This document shows positions 53,404 through 61,873 of a stretch of DNA of 64,000 nucleotides, in pieces; within the stretch, counting starts at the first letter, position 1; each line of letters starts with the position of its first letter. The notes below the pieces were generated by a model, which saw only the letters and a program-made list of their open reading frames with translations, searched no databases and was not told the origin of the DNA. Origin of the DNA: an uncultured Dehalococcoidia bacterium (GTDB lineage Bacteria > Chloroflexota > Dehalococcoidia > Lucifugimonadales > CAJWER01); assembly GCA_958296115.1 (NCBI GenBank), contig OY282442.1:1274001-1338000 (forward strand), read 5' to 3'. The position numbers were made by a program, and so were the translations under genes.

Positions 53404-55827
53404 ATGAAAATGAACTATCCCGACTTCTTCCAAAAAGCCACCGGGTTCGCCCCGTACCCGTACCAAGCCAGTCTTGGCACGAGCGCAGAGCTCCCCGTGC
53501 TCCCCGCGCTGCTCCGGATCCCCACCGGCGCGGGCAAGACCGAGGCCGCAATCCTCGCTTGGCTATACAGGCGCGCCCAAGACCCTGGCGCCACGCCGCG
53601 CCGTCTGGTGTACTGCCTCCCCATGCGCACCCTCGTGGAGCAGACCGTGGAGCGCGTCGAGCGCTGGCTCTGCAACCTGGACATGACGGACGAGGTCAAG
53701 GTAATCACGCTGATGGGCGGGGAGCGGCGCGACCAGTGGTATCTCGAACCCGAAAAGCCCGCCGTCATCGTCGGCACGCAGGACATGCTGCTATCCCGCG
53801 CCCTCAACCGCGGCTACGGAATGGGCTACAACATGTGGCCCATCGAGTACGGCCTCCTCAACAACGACTGCCTATGGGTGATGGACGAGGTGCAGCTCAT
53901 GGCGAACGGGCTGCCGACGTCCACGCAGCTCGCGGGGCTGCGCGAGAAGCTCGGCACGTTCGGCCCGGCTCGAAGCATGTGGATGTCCGCGACCGTCCGC
54001 CCGGATTGGCTGGACACGATAGACCACCGGATGCCTCCATCACTCCACATCTTGGAGCTCAGCGGCGGCGACCTAGACGACGTCCGCCTCGCCACGCGCC
54101 ACAACGCCCGCAAGATGGTGGCCGAAGCCACTATAGAAGGTAAGAAGCGAGCCGCGGACATTGCCAACCGAATCTCGTCTCATCACAAGCCGGGCGCCCT
54201 GACCCTTGCCATAGTCAATACAGTGGAACGGGCTCAGGACGTGTACAAGGCGCTGAAAGCCCCCCGCGCCAAACTCTTGCCGGACGCCGAGAAGATACTG
54301 GTACACTCCCGCTTCCGCGCGGGCGACCGTGAGAAGAAACGGGACCGCATCATCGCGCCGCTCCCTCCATCTGGCCGGGTCATAGTGGCTACGCAGGCCG
54401 TCGAGGCCGGCGTGGACATCTCCGCCCGAACCCTCATAACCGAGCTCGCCCCCTGGCCATCCATGGTCCAGCGCTTCGGACGTTGCAACCGCGAAGGTAA
54501 GGACGACCAAGCCAACATCCTCTGGGTTGACGTGGGTGAGAGCAAGCAGGACACTGCGCCGTATGAAGCGGCCGATCTGGAACGCGCACGCGGCATCATG
54601 AAATCCCTAGAAGGCAAGTCCGCCGGCCCCGCCGACCTGGAAGACATGCAAGACAAGATAGGCGACCCCAACCACCTCGCCGTGATACGTCGCCGCGACG
54701 TGGTAGGACTGTTCGACACCACGCCCGACCTGTCAGGCAGCTACCTAGACGTGTCTCAGTACGTCCGCGGCACGGACGAGAAGGACGTGTCGGTATTCTG
54801 GCGGGACATTCCCGACAGCAACCCGGATAGGAAGGCGCCGAAGCCGCGCCATGACGAGATAGTGAGCGTGTCCCTCGGCTCCAAGGGCATAAGGGATTAC
54901 CTGAAGGGGAACGTGCAGGCGTGGAGATGGGATTTCCTCGATAGCGAGTGGATTCGCGCAAACGAGATATATCCCGGCATGATCTTGATGCTGGACGCGA
55001 AGGACGGCTGGTACTCTCCTGAGACCGGCTGGACGCCCAACAGCAAGGAGCGCGTGAAACCCGTACCCCTCTCCGACAGGGACAAGGAGCCGGAGGAGGG
55101 GCAGGGGGACGAACCCACGAACACGGGGAGGAAGACTTGGGTTTGCCTGTCCCGCCACTCCCGCAACGTCGAACGCGAAGCGGACGCAATCCTCAATAGC
55201 CTCTCGGCGTTCATACCTGATACCGACGTCCGCAAAGCCGTGTCGCTCGCCGCCCTCTACCACGACGCGGGCAAGGCGCACTGCGCGTTCCAGGATATGC
55301 TGCGTGGTGGGCGCGAGGACGCCCCTGCAGCCCATGTTCAGCTGGCGAAGGGCAAGGGCAACGGGAGATTCGACAAGGACCGCCGCCACTTCCGACACGA
55401 GCTCGGCAGCGCCCTCGTAGTTCTCTGCCACGCGGACGCATCCAACGACGACGTGCGAGGCCTAGCCGCTTACCTGGCCGCCGCCCATCACGGCAAGGTC
55501 AGGCTTGCGATAAGGTCGCTGCCCGGAGCGCGAAGGCGTAACAATACGGACAGCAACCCGGATCCGGACAAGCTGCTGGGGTACAGGGTGTCGGAACCGG
55601 AGACTTTGCCGCCCGTGGATCTCGGCGATGGGCCTTGCGTGCCCAAAACGACGCTGGACCTGTCCATCGCCCAGATGGGAATCACCGACGACGGCGAAGT
55701 CTCTTGGCTGGAGCGTAGCCTCGCCCTGCTCGACCAGTACGGCCCCTTCAAGCTCGCCTACCTCGAAGCCATAGTCCGCGCCGCCGACATGCGCGCCAGC
55801 AAGCAGGAACAGGAGTCCGCACAGTGA
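53404..55827 (+). CDS. cas3: CRISPR-associated helicase/nuclease Cas3, type I-G (C-terminal HD)
   Basis: Cas3 is the DNA-shredding effector of type I systems. The helicase part comes first: LRIPTGAGKTEAAILAWLYR (Walker A), LWVMDEVQLMANGL (DExH-type), SATVRPDW (motif III), VATQAVEAGVDIS and QRFGRCNREG (motif VI). The HD nuclease domain is C-terminal: VSLAALYHDAGKAHCAFQDM, then RRHFRHELGSALV. Helicase-then-HD order is typical of type I-G (formerly I-U). The 807-residue product starts at ATG 53404 (second ATG at 53410). csx17 overlaps its stop. Confidence 0.93.
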   Translation: MKMNYPDFFQKATGFAPYPYQASLGTSAELPVLPALLRIPTGAGKTEAAILAWLYRRAQDPGATPRRLVYCLPMRTLVEQTVERVERWLCNLDMTDEVKVITLMGGERRDQWYLEPEKPAVIVGTQDMLLSRALNRGYGMGYNMWPIEYGLLNNDCLWVMDEVQLMANGLPTSTQLAGLREKLGTFGPARSMWMSATVRPDWLDTIDHRMPPSLHILELSGGDLDDVRLATRHNARKMVAEATIEGKKRAADIANRISSHHKPGALTLAIVNTVERAQDVYKALKAPRAKLLPDAEKILVHSRFRAGDREKKRDRIIAPLPPSGRVIVATQAVEAGVDISARTLITELAPWPSMVQRFGRCNREGKDDQANILWVDVGESKQDTAPYEAADLERARGIMKSLEGKSAGPADLEDMQDKIGDPNHLAVIRRRDVVGLFDTTPDLSGSYLDVSQYVRGTDEKDVSVFWRDIPDSNPDRKAPKPRHDEIVSVSLGSKGIRDYLKGNVQAWRWDFLDSEWIRANEIYPGMILMLDAKDGWYSPETGWTPNSKERVKPVPLSDRDKEPEEGQGDEPTNTGRKTWVCLSRHSRNVEREADAILNSLSAFIPDTDVRKAVSLAALYHDAGKAHCAFQDMLRGGREDAPAAHVQLAKGKGNGRFDKDRRHFRHELGSALVVLCHADASNDDVRGLAAYLAAAHHGKVRLAIRSLPGARRRNNTDSNPDPDKLLGYRVSEPETLPPVDLGDGPCVPKTTLDLSIAQMGITDDGEVSWLERSLALLDQYGPFKLAYLEAIVRAADMRASKQEQESAQ

Positions 55828-58016
55828 GCCAGCTCCACGAACTCGCACTGCGGGGATGCTCCCCAGAGCCGCTCATGGCGTATCTGAAGGCGCTGGGCAT
55901 ATTCCGTCTGGTGGCCGAGCAGCAGGACCCGACCGCCCGCGCATGGTGGAAGAACGACACGTTCACGCTGAGCTCGGCGCTGGACCGGGAGGGGCTGGTG
56001 GAGTTCTTCCTAGACTACTACAAGCCTACGCCTATCGTGTCGCCGTGGAATGGCGGCAGCGGGTTCCATGAAAAGGACAACTCGAAAGCCATGGACGCTA
56101 TTCTGGAACTGGAATCGCCGAGATTCGAGTTGTGGAACGAGGTGGTCTCCATAGGCAAGCGCATAGCGTCCACAGGAGAAGATATAGCTGACAAGAAGAA
56201 CCTCAAAGAGTGGACACTTGCTCAGTGTCGGTCCCAGTTCCCCGATGACGCCTTGGACTGGCTCGACGCGGCGTATGTGCTTACCGCGGGCGGCGCAAAG
56301 TTCCCGCCTCTGCTTGGTACGGGCGGCAATGACGGCAGGCTGGAGTTCAGCAACAACTTCATGCAGAACATCGTCTTGGCCTTCAACATAGAAGAGAAGC
56401 GCAATGGGGAAGCGACCGCCAGAAGCCAGATTGTCGCGGCCCTGTTCAACGAGGGTTCTCCCGAACTCGTGAAGAAACGCTCGACGGGATTCTACAATCC
56501 CGGCGGCGTCGGGGGAGCCAACGCATCCGTGGGATTCAACGATGACTCTCTTACGAATCCCTGGGACTATATCCTCATGTTCGAGGGCGCCCTGATGTTC
56601 GCAGGAGCGGCGGCCCGCAGGCTCTCGTCGCAATCATCGTCCAAGGCGGTGTTCCCATTCACTGTCGACAACTCCGCCGCCGGCTATGGAACATCAGCGG
56701 ATTCCGAGTACGGCGATTCGTCCAGGGCCGAATTCTGGGCCCCACTCTGGAACCAGCCAGCCAGCCTCCCAGAATTGAATCACCTCGTATCCGAAGGGCG
56801 AGCGCAAATGGGTCGGCGGCAGGGGGCCAACGGCACGGACTTCGCAAGGGCAGTTGCCGGGCTCGGAACGGAGCGAGGCGTTTCGCAGTTCCAAAGATAT
56901 GGGTTCATGGTACGGAACGGCATGTCGTACCTAGCCGCTCCGCTAGGACGGTTCCATATCCCAAAGGACAATGACGTGGCGGAGCGCGCCAAGCTCGCCA
57001 ACGTGCTCTTCGACCTAGACGGATGGATGAGTAGGCTCAAGCGCAATGCCTCTGGCAGCAGCGCCCCAGCCGGGAGCGGCGCCGCACTGAGACAGGTAGA
57101 GGACGCCATCATGGAGTTCTGCCAGCGTGGAGGGCCGCGCTACTTGCAGGAGGTGTTGATTGCCGTGGGCCGCGCCGAGAGGTGGCTTGCAAGCTCGGGG
57201 TTGAAGGAGAATGTCCCCCCGCTCAACAATCTCTCACGGGATTGGATTAGCCATGCCAAGGACGATACCGCCGAGTTCCGGCTGGCGAGAGCCGTGGCAT
57301 CTGTCCTTCACGAGCCACCGCAGGGGCCGCGCAAGGTCGGGCCTATCAGAGAGAACTTTGAGCCTGTGGACACCAAGAGAGACTGGAAAGAGGACAGCAC
57401 GTCGTTCGTCTGGACCGCAGCCGACCCTCTCTCGAACATGATCAGCGTTCTGGAGCGTCGCTGCCTCGAAGGTCAAATGCAGGGCTTGGAAGATCGTCAC
57501 CCACCCCTCAACGCGACATATTCGGCCCGATTGAATGACATCGTGTCGTTCCTGAACGGCGGAGTGGATGTTCAGCGTGTTCAGCGGCTGACAGACTTGG
57601 CCCTGCCACTGTCGTTCGTGCGCTATTGGCATCGCCCAGAAAGGGAAGACTCGCAAGAGGGTGAACCTATTAGCGCGCCCTTCGATTTGCCCACCGCCTA
57701 CGCAGCCATGAAGCTGACTCTGCTTCCCGGCAAGTTCGAATGTCCAGACTTCGATGCGGACGTGCATATCTCAATGGAGCCGTCCATGCTGGCGATGCTG
57801 CGTGCAGGGAGGGTGAACGAAGCCTACCGGGTGGCATATCGTCGTCTAATAGCATCTGGCCTACGGCCCTTGTCCGACACACCAGGCATACCCGACAGGT
57901 CAGAGCAGGGACGCAGACTGGCAGCCGCCCTGCTGTTCCCGCTGGACTCGAACGCCCACTGCGCCCTTGCGAAACGCGCCTTGCGAAAGCCGGAACGGCG
58001 AGAAACGACTGGATAG
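55824..58016 (+). CDS. csx17: Type I-G large subunit Csx17 (Cas8g-type)
   Basis: This 730-residue protein is the signature large subunit of type I-G CRISPR effectors. The N-terminus is diagnostic: LHELALRGCSPEPLMAYLKA then LGIFRLVAEQQDP, AWWKNDTFTLSS and PTPIVSPWNGGSGFHEKDNS. NPWDYILMFEGALMFAGAAA lies in the middle. GTG 55824 overlaps the cas3 stop (GTGA). It probably recognises PAM and helps load the target. Confidence 0.92.
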   Translation: MSQLHELALRGCSPEPLMAYLKALGIFRLVAEQQDPTARAWWKNDTFTLSSALDREGLVEFFLDYYKPTPIVSPWNGGSGFHEKDNSKAMDAILELESPRFELWNEVVSIGKRIASTGEDIADKKNLKEWTLAQCRSQFPDDALDWLDAAYVLTAGGAKFPPLLGTGGNDGRLEFSNNFMQNIVLAFNIEEKRNGEATARSQIVAALFNEGSPELVKKRSTGFYNPGGVGGANASVGFNDDSLTNPWDYILMFEGALMFAGAAARRLSSQSSSKAVFPFTVDNSAAGYGTSADSEYGDSSRAEFWAPLWNQPASLPELNHLVSEGRAQMGRRQGANGTDFARAVAGLGTERGVSQFQRYGFMVRNGMSYLAAPLGRFHIPKDNDVAERAKLANVLFDLDGWMSRLKRNASGSSAPAGSGAALRQVEDAIMEFCQRGGPRYLQEVLIAVGRAERWLASSGLKENVPPLNNLSRDWISHAKDDTAEFRLARAVASVLHEPPQGPRKVGPIRENFEPVDTKRDWKEDSTSFVWTAADPLSNMISVLERRCLEGQMQGLEDRHPPLNATYSARLNDIVSFLNGGVDVQRVQRLTDLALPLSFVRYWHRPEREDSQEGEPISAPFDLPTAYAAMKLTLLPGKFECPDFDADVHISMEPSMLAMLRAGRVNEAYRVAYRRLIASGLRPLSDTPGIPDRSEQGRRLAAALLFPLDSNAHCALAKRALRKPERRETTG

Positions 58017-58051
58017 AGATACAAGCAACCTAGATTACAGGAGGATTCGAC

Positions 58052-59059
58052 ATGACGATTGATTGGCAGAAGTTGGACGGCGAGCCTCGGCTCCTGATGG
58101 AGGCCGAGTTGGAGCCGATTCAGGGGACACGCTTCCAGCCTACGGGCTTCCCGGATCTGGGAGCCGCAGAGTATGAGGCGCCCACGGAAGACGGCAAGGT
58201 TGACATGGTGCTCGTGGAGTCCGCGCAGTCCATGGCGAACCGCCTCGAGGCCGTCTGCTGGGACGACGCAACCGGCTCGCCGCACTCCGCGCTCGATGGG
58301 ATGCCCTACGTCTCGGTATCCCTCTGGGATAGCGGCAAAACCACGAACTCGATACAGGAAGCTCACAGGCTCAACTCCCCGTACATCATGCGGGACGACC
58401 AGTTCGGCGATAGGCTTCGCCTCGAAGCGAATATGCCTGGCCGTAAGGAAAAGGAAGAAGCCGGCGTATTCGACCGCGCCGCCCTCGCCAAGACTGTATT
58501 CAAGTATGACCCCGGCTCGGTGCTGCACGGGGTATTCCTTGAAAAGCTGCTCGGTCTCGCCCGGCTCCAGCGATGCCTGTCCGGGTTCATAGAAGCCTAC
58601 AACTCCAACACCGCGGACAGCGGCGGTGTCAAGAATGACCGGGTCGCGCCCTCGCCCGGCTCTCTAAACCAGATTGGGTTGAAAGTCAGCGCCGCGGAAG
58701 GCTTCGGCAACGTTCCGTTCCACCGCACGGAATACGCCGCCGAACGCATCACCGCGTACTTCAACCTGGACCTGGCGCAGATCAGGGCATACGGTCTGGG
58801 GGAGAGCGCGGAGCGGTTCCTGATCACTCTCGCGCTGTGGAAGGTGCAGAGGTTCCTGGAGACCGGATTGCGGCTGCGGACTGCCTGCGACCTGGACATG
58901 TGCGGCGACTTGAAGGTGACACGCCCGGAAGAAGGGTTTTGCCTGCCGGCGGCGTCGAAGCTGGAGGCAGACCTGCCCGGCCTCATCCAGGCGTGCGCCA
59001 GCGATGGGCTGTTCGCAGACCCGCCCGTCACGCGGCTCGCCTTCAAGAAGGGAAAGTAG
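58052..59059 (+). CDS. csb1: Type I-G Cas7 backbone protein Csb1
   Basis: This 335-residue protein matches the Csb1 (GSU0053) family, which forms the repeated backbone on the crRNA. Visible family traits are RLLMEAELEPIQGTRFQPTG near the N-terminus, VDMVLVESAQSMANRLEAV, and SLNQIGLKVSAAEGFGNVPF. ATG 58052 has AGGAGG 8 bases upstream, the best ribosome site in the operon, fitting the need for several copies per complex. Confidence 0.9.
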   Translation: MTIDWQKLDGEPRLLMEAELEPIQGTRFQPTGFPDLGAAEYEAPTEDGKVDMVLVESAQSMANRLEAVCWDDATGSPHSALDGMPYVSVSLWDSGKTTNSIQEAHRLNSPYIMRDDQFGDRLRLEANMPGRKEKEEAGVFDRAALAKTVFKYDPGSVLHGVFLEKLLGLARLQRCLSGFIEAYNSNTADSGGVKNDRVAPSPGSLNQIGLKVSAAEGFGNVPFHRTEYAAERITAYFNLDLAQIRAYGLGESAERFLITLALWKVQRFLETGLRLRTACDLDMCGDLKVTRPEEGFCLPAASKLEADLPGLIQACASDGLFADPPVTRLAFKKGK

Positions 59060-59065
59060 CCGGAC

Positions 59066-60532
59066 ATGCTCGCCATCAAGTTCGAGTTCACGGCCAACCG
59101 CTACCACGCCACCCAGTGGGGCCGGCACGTCAACGAGGGCGTGCCGGAGTGGCCGCCGTCCCCTTGGCGCATCCTGCGGGGCATCGTCGCCGTGTGGCGG
59201 CGCACCCTGCCAGAGATTCCTGAAGGTCGCGTCGCGCCGGTCCTCGAGGCGCTGGCGTCGGAGTATCCGGAGTTTCATTTGCCCCCGGCATCTACTGGGC
59301 ACACCCGGCACTACATGCCCTACAACGAGGGCGCGAAGGAGCGCACCACGCTGGTCATAGACTCGTTCGTCGCCGTTCAGCCCGGCAAGCAGTTGTTCGC
59401 TATATGGCCTAACGTGGATCTGGACGCGCAGCGGCGGGACGACCTGGACCGAATCCTCCGCAACATGCCCTACCTTGGCCGAGCCGAGTCGTGGGTACAG
59501 GGGGAAATCGCTCGTGCCCATCCCAAGCCAAACTCCTACGCTCTGGAAGACGGCACGCTTCCCGAAGGCGATTTGGAAATAGTCCGAACCCTCGTACCGC
59601 GCAGCCCTATTGACCTGAAAGCCCTGCAAATCGAGACTTCCGAGCTTCGCGGAGCCGGCCGCATAGACCCTGAGGACGCGCAGTGGTGGCCCTACGTCCG
59701 CGAGCGCGACTGCTTCACGTCCTATCGAACAGCAGAGACAGCCACGCCAGAACGCGGCGAGGGTGCGGCCGTCGTCCGGTTCGCGCTGGCGGGCAACGTG
59801 CTGCCGATGGCGTTCGACACGCTGCGCTGGGGCGAGGTGGCGCGAGACGCTGCCATGTCCTACTACGGTGGCAGAAACAACAAAACGGCAAAATCTCCAA
59901 CCCTGTCCGGCAGGGACGAGGAGTCCGGCAAGCCCCTGGAGGGACACAAGCACGCCTTCTATCTACCCGCTGACGAGGATGGCGACGGGAAGCTCGACCA
60001 CCTCACCGTCTGGGCGTCGTATGGGCTGACGCCACAGGAGTTCGAGGCGCTCGTCTCGATGCAAGAGCTCAACCGCGGGGGAGGACGCGAGCCGCTCCAG
60101 CTCGTATATCAGGCGCATGGCAAAGAGAGCGACTTCTCCGGCGTATCGCCCATATTCGGGAAGTCCAAGCGCTGGCGGTCTATCACGCCCTACGTTCTGC
60201 CCCGCCACACGAAGTTTCGGGGGCCGAAGGACGACAGGCACATGATTGACGGGCCGGTTGAGCAGATCGAGCGCGAGATTGACATTCGCTGGCCCGGACT
60301 ATCCGGGCGCGTCACGAAGGTCGCAGACCGACGAACACGCATAGCCCCTATGCGCGAAGGACGATCGAGCGGCTTCCGTCCGTTCGAATTCTTCAGGTTC
60401 AGGAAGCGCGGCTCCACTGGCGGCGGCGCGTTCAACTTCGAAATCGAGTTCGACCAGCCCGTCCAAGGCCCTATAGCCCTGGGCTTCGCCTGCCACTACG
60501 GACTCGGCCTCTTCGTTCCCGTCCAGGGCTGA
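59066..60532 (+). CDS. csb2: Type I-G Cas5/Cas6-like protein Csb2
   Basis: This 488-residue protein matches the Csb2 (GSU0054) family, thought to combine Cas5 crRNA 5'-handle binding with Cas6-type processing. The N-terminus is diagnostic: NRYHATQWGRHVNEGVPEWP followed by PSPWRILRGIVAVWR. The C-terminus has a Gly-rich RAMP-like end, ALGFACHYGLGLFVP. It is last in the operon; only 19 bp separate its stop from a terminator hairpin. No cas4-cas1 or cas2 follows. Confidence 0.9.
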   Translation: MLAIKFEFTANRYHATQWGRHVNEGVPEWPPSPWRILRGIVAVWRRTLPEIPEGRVAPVLEALASEYPEFHLPPASTGHTRHYMPYNEGAKERTTLVIDSFVAVQPGKQLFAIWPNVDLDAQRRDDLDRILRNMPYLGRAESWVQGEIARAHPKPNSYALEDGTLPEGDLEIVRTLVPRSPIDLKALQIETSELRGAGRIDPEDAQWWPYVRERDCFTSYRTAETATPERGEGAAVVRFALAGNVLPMAFDTLRWGEVARDAAMSYYGGRNNKTAKSPTLSGRDEESGKPLEGHKHAFYLPADEDGDGKLDHLTVWASYGLTPQEFEALVSMQELNRGGGREPLQLVYQAHGKESDFSGVSPIFGKSKRWRSITPYVLPRHTKFRGPKDDRHMIDGPVEQIEREIDIRWPGLSGRVTKVADRRTRIAPMREGRSSGFRPFEFFRFRKRGSTGGGAFNFEIEFDQPVQGPIALGFACHYGLGLFVPVQG

Positions 60533-60551
60533 TGGGGCCTGCCACGCAAAA

Positions 60552-60578
60552 CCCCCGGACCGAAAACCCGTCCGGGGG
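60552..60578. terminator. Bidirectional hairpin terminator between csb2 and rnpB
   Basis: CCCCCGGAC-CGAAAACCC-GTCCGGGGG forms a 9-bp perfect stem. On the minus strand it is followed by TTTTGCG, so it suits rnpB termination; it also lies just after csb2. Confidence 0.75.
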
Positions 60579-60585
60579 CTTTGAC

Positions 60586-60989
60586 GCGCAAGAGGGCCTG
60601 TAAGCCGAGTTCTGTACCTCCGCGCGCAGGGGTTTACGCCCGCCGAGGCGGGCTTCGTCCCCATGACCGCGGAGGCGGCGGCCATCTATCTAGCCCCGCC
60701 GTTGCCGACGGGGTCATGCGGCCAACCCGGGGACTGGCCGGGCGCCATAGTCCCTCTATTTGGCCTTGCGCCGGATGGGGCTTGCCTAGACCCCCGATGT
60801 TGCCACCGGAGCGGTGAGCTCTTACCTCGCCTTTTCACCCTTGCCCCGATTACTCGGGGCGGTACGTTTCTGTGGCGCTTTCCGTCGGGTCGCCCCGCCC
60901 CGCCGTTAGCGGGCATCCTTTGCCCGGTGGCGCTCGGACTTTCCTCCCTCCCGACGAATCGGGACGGCGGCCGCCCGGCCCTCTTGCGC
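60586..60989 (-). ncRNA. rnpB: RNase P RNA
   Basis: This is the catalytic RNA of tRNA 5' maturation. The P1 helix is a perfect 13-bp pairing of GCGCAAGAGGGCC at the 5' end with GGCCCTCTTGCGC at the 3' end. The conserved GAGGAAAGTCCGAGCGCC lies near the 5' end and ACAGAACTCGGCTTACAGGC near the 3' end. The length is about 404 nt. A TACAAT box (60996-61001) lies 6 bases upstream. A hairpin terminator follows. Confidence 0.93.
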
Positions 60990-60995
60990 CTCGCC

Positions 60996-61001
60996 ATTGT
61001 A
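60996..61001 (-). promoter_or_regulatory. rnpB -10 box
   Basis: TACAAT on the minus strand, 6 bases before the mapped P1 start. The -35 region (about 61019-61024) is not close to consensus. Element copy 3 is inserted just upstream of it, at 61034. Confidence 0.55.
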
Positions 61002-61033
61002 GCCCGTCGAGCGACGCGCCGCCAGCGCCTCCC

Positions 61034-61043
61034 TGTTAGAGAA
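61034..61043. repeat. Target-site duplication of copy 3, left
   Basis: TGTTAGAGAA, identical to 61864-61873. Confidence 0.85.
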
Positions 61044-61101
61044 CAGGGCAATCGCATCTATAAATTGCCAAAATTGACCCCAAATTGCCCCAAGCTGCCC
61101 C

Positions 61102-61131
61102 TTGACACCGCGAGAACAGCCGTGCTAGTCT
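61102..61131 (+). promoter_or_regulatory. Promoter of the element RNA (copy 3)
   Basis: TTGACA (61102-61107), 18-base spacer, TGC-extended TAGTCT (61126-61131). The arrangement is kept in all three copies. The spacer holds the imperfect dyad AGAACagccGTGCT, loosely like a GAAC-N4-GTTC LexA site. Confidence 0.55.
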
Positions 61132-61137
61132 GGTAGA

Positions 61138-61576
61138 CGGCCCGAAGGGGCGTACACCAAACGAGCACAGACCCACCTCTGCCAAATCTGGGCATTCATG
61201 CCGCCGCTGTTGTTGGGACGGGGCCCCCGCGGTATGAGAAGGTCGCTCTGTGTTTCGGCGCCCCCCCAGGAGGACGCAGTGCCAAATGCGCCTCCCCCGT
61301 TCCAGGTGCGGACTCTCGGACGACCGGGAGGACCGTAGCCAGCGCAGCCCGACGCCTTGGCGGGTGGAAGGTCCAAGCGCGAAACGCAGGCGGTCCCGCA
61401 AGGGCCCGTCAGCCGTCCGGGAAAGTTAGAGGAGGGGCTGCACCCCCAGTGTCGGCGGGCGATCGACGTCGGCATCCTCGAAGCAAGTACCGGAGTCACT
61501 GCCTTGCAAGGCAAACTCATCTCCCGCGTGAGCGGGAGAAACCAGGAGTAGATAGGGCGCGGGTCGCAAGACCCGC
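61138..61576 (+). ncRNA. Candidate structured RNA, copy 3
   Basis: Hairpins drawn by eye: 61269-61295 (GGAGG-a-CGCA with TGCG-CCTCC), 61313-61330 (CTCTCGG-ACGA-CCGGGAG), 61483-61507 (GCAAG with CTTGC), 61521-61538 (CTCCCGC-GTGA-GCGGGAG) and 61559-61576 (GCGGGTC-GCAA-GACCCGC). The fourth hairpin has loop GTGA here but GAGA in copies 1 and 2, both GNRA tetraloops. No tmRNA, 6S, SRP or RNase P signature is present. No known family is recognised. Confidence 0.5.
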
Positions 61577-61863
61577 CAAGTTCCCTCTCCCTCACGGGGG
61601 AAAGGGCCAGGGTGAGGGCAAACGCCCCGCCCTGCGCCCCTCCCCCGAAGGGAAAGGGCGATAAGCCAGGCGCAGAAGCGGCTAGAACCCGCCAGAGCGC
61701 CAACAGAAAGGAGCCGGCGCAAGACCAACTGACAGAGGACGAGGCGAACAACCCTCTCCTGGTGAGAAATCCAGGCGGGGGGACGCGCAGGGGCAACCCG
61801 TTGTGGTTGGCCCTAGTTCACGTTGGAATCGCCTGCCAAGATGAACAAGATGCGATTGCCCTG

Positions 61864-61873
61864 TGTTAGAGAA
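61864..61873. repeat. Target-site duplication of copy 3, right
   Basis: TGTTAGAGAA. Read on the minus strand it includes the TAA stop of the recombinase gene (61866-61868). Confidence 0.85.

Larger units (their letters stand above)
61044..61863 (+). mobile_element. Miniature inverted-repeat element carrying candidate RNA, copy 3 (intact)
   Basis: An 820-bp element bounded by perfect inverted repeats CAGGGCAATCGCATCT (61044-61059) and its complement (61848-61863), inside a 10-bp direct duplication TGTTAGAGAA. CAGGG ends with an 8-10 bp duplication are, as I recall, typical of the ISAs1 family, but no transposase is encoded, so the element is non-autonomous. It contains AAATTGCCCC reiterations, the TTGACA/TAGTCT promoter, the candidate RNA and one REP-type unit (61581-61619). 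The right end sits at the stop codon of the recombinase gene. Confidence 0.85.

Noticed and set aside
60533-61043. CRISPR array downstream of the cas operon
   Set aside because: The interval is filled by a terminator and RNase P RNA; no repeat-spacer pattern.
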